From Pseudomonadota bacterium (lineage in GTDB: Bacteria > Pseudomonadota > Alphaproteobacteria > Acetobacterales > Acetobacteraceae): 64,000 nucleotides of DNA. Numbering within the stretch: the stretch's first letter is position 1; every line of letters starts with the position of its first letter. This document shows positions 61,946-64,000 of the stretch, piece by piece. A program made the position numbers and the translations under genes. The DNA is taken from NCBI GenBank assembly GCA_021849425.1, contig JAJZSY010000007.1, positions 37,055 through 101,054 on the forward strand, written 5' to 3'. The notes under the pieces are model-generated. The model made no database searches and had not been told where the DNA came from. It was given only the letters and a program-made list of their open reading frames with translations.

Positions 61946-63464
61946 GGCGGGCCTCCTCAGATTGGCGCAAGCTATCGTAGCGCTCGACGTCAGCCTTGGG
62001 TTCATTGGCCAATGTCAGTGCCTGTGGCGCGGTGATGACCGGAGGCGGAGCCTGTTTGCCGTCGATCAGCCGGTGGAGCCGGTTGATGATATGCGTCTTG
62101 GACGGCACGCCGTCCTCCAGCGCCAGTTCCACCGCCACCAACACCGCCTGCTCGTCATGGTGCAGCACCAGGGCCAGGATCTCCACCATCTCCCGGTCAC
62201 CGCCAGGACGGCGCAGGAGATGTTGCTGCAGCCGCTTGAAGGCATCGGGCAATTCCAGGAACGGCGCACCGTTGCGCAAGGCGCCCGGCTTGCGCTGGAT
62301 CACCGCCAGATAATGCCGCCAGTCATACACAGTGCGCCCTGGGCCGTTGTGCGTCCGGTCGATGATGCGCGGATGCTCGCAGATGATTTGCCCCTCCGCC
62401 GCCACCACCAGCCTGTCGGGATAGACCCGCAGGCTGACCGGCCGGTTGGCAAAAGAGGCCGGCACGCTGTAGCGGTTACGCTCCAAGTGGATCAGGCAGG
62501 TCGAGGAGACCCGCTTGGTGTGTTCCACGAACCCATCGAACGGACGGCCCACAGGCATGAGGCTCTCAACCTCGCTGGCCCAGACATCGGCAATGGTTCC
62601 CGGCTCGTTGCCATGCGCGGTCTGCTCCCACAGCTCCCGGCAGCGCCGCTCCAGCCAGTCGTTCAGGGCGTCCAAGCTTTCGAACGGAGGCATGGACTGC
62701 CACAGGCGGTGGCGTGCATCCTGGACGTTCTTCTCAACCTGCCCCTTCTCCCAACCGGCGGCCCGATTACAGAACTCGGCCTCGAAGAGATAATGGCTGG
62801 TCATCGCCAGGAAGCGGGCGTTGACGCTGCGCTCCTTGCCACGGCCGACCTTGTCAACGGCGGTGCGCTTGTTGTCGTAAATCCCGCGCCGCGGTACGCC
62901 GCCGAGAGCTTGGAAGGCGTGGTTATGCGCGTCGAACAACATCTCATGTGTCTGCAGCAGATAGGCCCGAACAATGAACGCCCGGCTATGCGACAGTTTG
63001 GTGTGCGCCACCTGCAACTTGACGCGGACGCCACCGATGATCGCAAAATCTTCGCTCCAGTCAAACTGGAACGCCTCGCCAGGCGCAAAGGCCAAGGGCA
63101 CGAAGGTTCCCCGGCCGGCGGTCTGCTGCAGCCGTTGGCACTCCCCCTTCCAAGCCCGGGCAAAGGCCGCCACACGATTGTAGGAACCGTCATAGCCCAG
63201 GCTGACGAGATCACCGTATAGCTGCTTGACCGTCCGCCGCTGCTTGCGCGGCCGGCCAGCTTCACGGCGCAGCCACGCCGAAAGCTTCTCGGCATAAGGA
63301 TCAAGCTTGCTCGGCCGGTCCGGAACCTGAAACTTCGGCTCAATCACATCAGACCGAAGATATTTGCGGATCGTGTTCCGCGACACGCCTGTGCGCCGGG
63401 AAATCTCTCGGATCGGCACATGCTCACGCTTATGCCACCGGCGGATAATGCTCAAAAACGCCAT
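61935..63464 (-). CDS. istA: IS21-family transposase IstA
   Basis: About 509 residues. An N-terminal helix-turn-helix ([22 protein letters not shown]) is followed by the integrase core with Asp in FQFDWSEDF, Asp in [14 protein letters not shown] and Glu in [11 protein letters not shown]. The C-terminal [22 protein letters not shown] domain is typical. GGAG before ATG 63464 supports this start; an in-frame GTG lies nine bases upstream. The gene appears intact and potentially active. Confidence 0.93.
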   Translation of the reverse strand: MAFLSIIRRWHKREHVPIREISRRTGVSRNTIRKYLRSDVIEPKFQVPDRPSKLDPYAEKLSAWLRREAGRPRKQRRTVKQLYGDLVSLGYDGSYNRVAAFARAWKGECQRLQQTAGRGTFVPLAFAPGEAFQFDWSEDFAIIGGVRVKLQVAHTKLSHSRAFIVRAYLLQTHEMLFDAHNHAFQALGGVPRRGIYDNKRTAVDKVGRGKERSVNARFLAMTSHYLFEAEFCNRAAGWEKGQVEKNVQDARHRLWQSMPPFESLDALNDWLERRCRELWEQTAHGNEPGTIADVWASEVESLMPVGRPFDGFVEHTKRVSSTCLIHLERNRYSVPASFANRPVSLRVYPDRLVVAAEGQIICEHPRIIDRTHNGPGRTVYDWRHYLAVIQRKPGALRNGAPFLELPDAFKRLQQHLLRRPGGDREMVEILALVLHHDEQAVLVAVELALEDGVPSKTHIINRLHRLIDGKQAPPPVITAPQALTLANEPKADVERYDSLRQSEEARHAS

Positions 63465-63546
63465 GTCCAACACTCCGTTCGCCCCCGCCTCTTCCAGACG
63501 GGGAAACAGTCAAACATGGGTCAAATCTCAGTGGAAAAATCCGGCC

Positions 63547-63577
63547 TTCCCGGGTCAGATCTCAGCGGAAATCAACA
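63547..63577. repeat. IS21 terminal inverted repeat, right
   Basis: Exact inverted match to the left end over 31 bases. It touches truncated repeat copy F, not the missing part of the amidase gene. Confidence 0.93.
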
Positions 63578-63601
63578 TCATCCGGATCGGATGATGCTCT
63601 A
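63578..63601 (-). repeat. Interspersed repeat copy F, truncated to one end
   Basis: On the minus strand it reads TAGAGCATCATCCGATCC followed by GGATGA, matching the left end of copy D for 24 bases and then stopping at the IS boundary. The rest of the copy is missing on the other side of the IS. Confidence 0.6.
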
Positions 63602-63881
63602 ATGTGATCCTCCTGCTTGCGGGAAATGTTGCGCGGCGCGGAGACAACGGTCGCGTCGTGGAACAGCGCAGTGTGTAGACCCCACGAAAATACACTGTAT
63701 GATTATTCACTTGTGAAAAATCGAATTTTGCTGATCTTGCCGCGATGTTTTAGCGGCGGGCAATATTGGGATTTGCAAGGTCTGGGAGACCTGAGTGGGA
63801 AAACCTTGCAAAGCCGTTGGAGCGTTGCGCGGTGGTCGCGATCGTGATTCTGTCCGATCATAATAAAATGTCAGTATCTGC

Positions 63882-64000
63882 TCAACCTGGCATGGGGTTG
63901 ATCGGCATAGATGTTCCTGTGACGGCGTTTTTGATGGCGGTATAGGCATCGACACCGTGGCGTGCGGCGGTGCCGACGACGGATCGGACGTTGGCAAAGA
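63882..64000 (-). CDS. C-terminal end of a transposase, cut by the window edge
   Basis: The last 38 codons of a gene entering from the right: FANVRSVVGTAARHGVDAY...NPMPG, then a stop. The pattern (R-S-V/I, T-A-A/R-x-H-G, D-A) resembles the end of IS66-type transposases. The rest lies outside the window, so the family is tentative. The 280 bases between repeat copy F and this gene hold no gene I can support. Confidence 0.4.
   Translation of the reverse strand, partial: FANVRSVVGTAARHGVDAYTAIKNAVTGTSMPINPMPG

Larger units (their letters stand above)
61078..63577 (-). mobile_element. IS21-family insertion sequence, complete, 2500 bp
   Basis: Bounded by perfect 31 bp inverted repeats starting TGTTGATTTCCGCTGAGATC (61078-61108 and 63547-63577). 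A second weaker repeat GAGATTTGACCC lies inside each end, as usual for this family. It carries istA and istB on the minus strand. Flanking bases do not give a clear target duplication (left ...GTCATAC, right TCATCC...). Confidence 0.93.

Overview
The window is GC-rich DNA from an alphaproteobacterium. Gene content (C-P lyase cluster with DUF1045, TonB receptor, acoABC, ben/cat cluster) and codon use fit an Acetobacteraceae-type genome, perhaps Acidiphilium-like. That placement is inference: no rRNA or other phylogenetic marker is present. No tRNA, rRNA or CRISPR was seen.

Layout. (1) 1-6.3 kb: a short prepilin peptidase, a secreted beta-propeller/phosphoesterase fusion, and a convergent TonB-dependent receptor. 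(2) 6.7-9.9 kb: acoABC-type acetoin dehydrogenase genes without the E3 subunit. (3) 10.0-11.9 kb: a LysR regulator divergent from an AEC transporter. (4) 12.0-21.6 kb: a complete C-P lyase locus (phnGHIJKLM, DUF1045, phnN on the minus strand) with phnF, a hexapeptide acetyltransferase and an MFS carrier. Two sites of the HutC/PhnF type (GT-N-TA-N-AC) precede phnG and the MFS gene. (5) 21.7-25.3 kb: a patchy accessory stretch with an AT-rich regulator gene carrying a degenerate receiver, a soluble PAS-PAS chemoreceptor and a 42-residue membrane peptide. (6) 25.3-42.9 kb: a catabolic region. It runs from a LysR regulator through benABCD-catABC, a MarR regulator, an M20 hippurate-hydrolase-like gene, an MHS-type MFS carrier, gcvP and sdaA to an AaeXAB-like aromatic-acid efflux set. 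(7) 43-48 kb: a COG4705 membrane protein, an S8 autotransporter lipoprotein and a DUF2235 hydrolase. (8) 48-59.9 kb: three ABC importers (polar amino acid type, branched-chain type, and an iron/2-aminoethylphosphonate-like type). (9) 60-64 kb: an aliphatic amidase gene broken by an IS21-family element, then the end of another transposase.

How parts fit together. The main functional idea is in region 6. Hippurate hydrolysis would give benzoate and glycine. The ben and cat genes take benzoate to 3-oxoadipate enol-lactone, while gcvP and sdaA act on glycine and serine. The carrier and hydrolase are divergent across a 236 bp gap with two 17 bp palindromes. In region 4 the phosphonate locus lacks phnCDE, and the operator pattern links the MFS gene to the phn genes.

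A roughly 105 bp interspersed repeat, rich in ATCCGATC/GATCGGAT, occurs six times (near 9.9, 23.1, 25.3, 56.0, 56.1 and 63.6 kb). Copies sit mostly at gene 3' ends, with one tandem duplication. Most gene calls rest on reading conserved motifs by eye; substrates of transporters and regulators are inferred from context.
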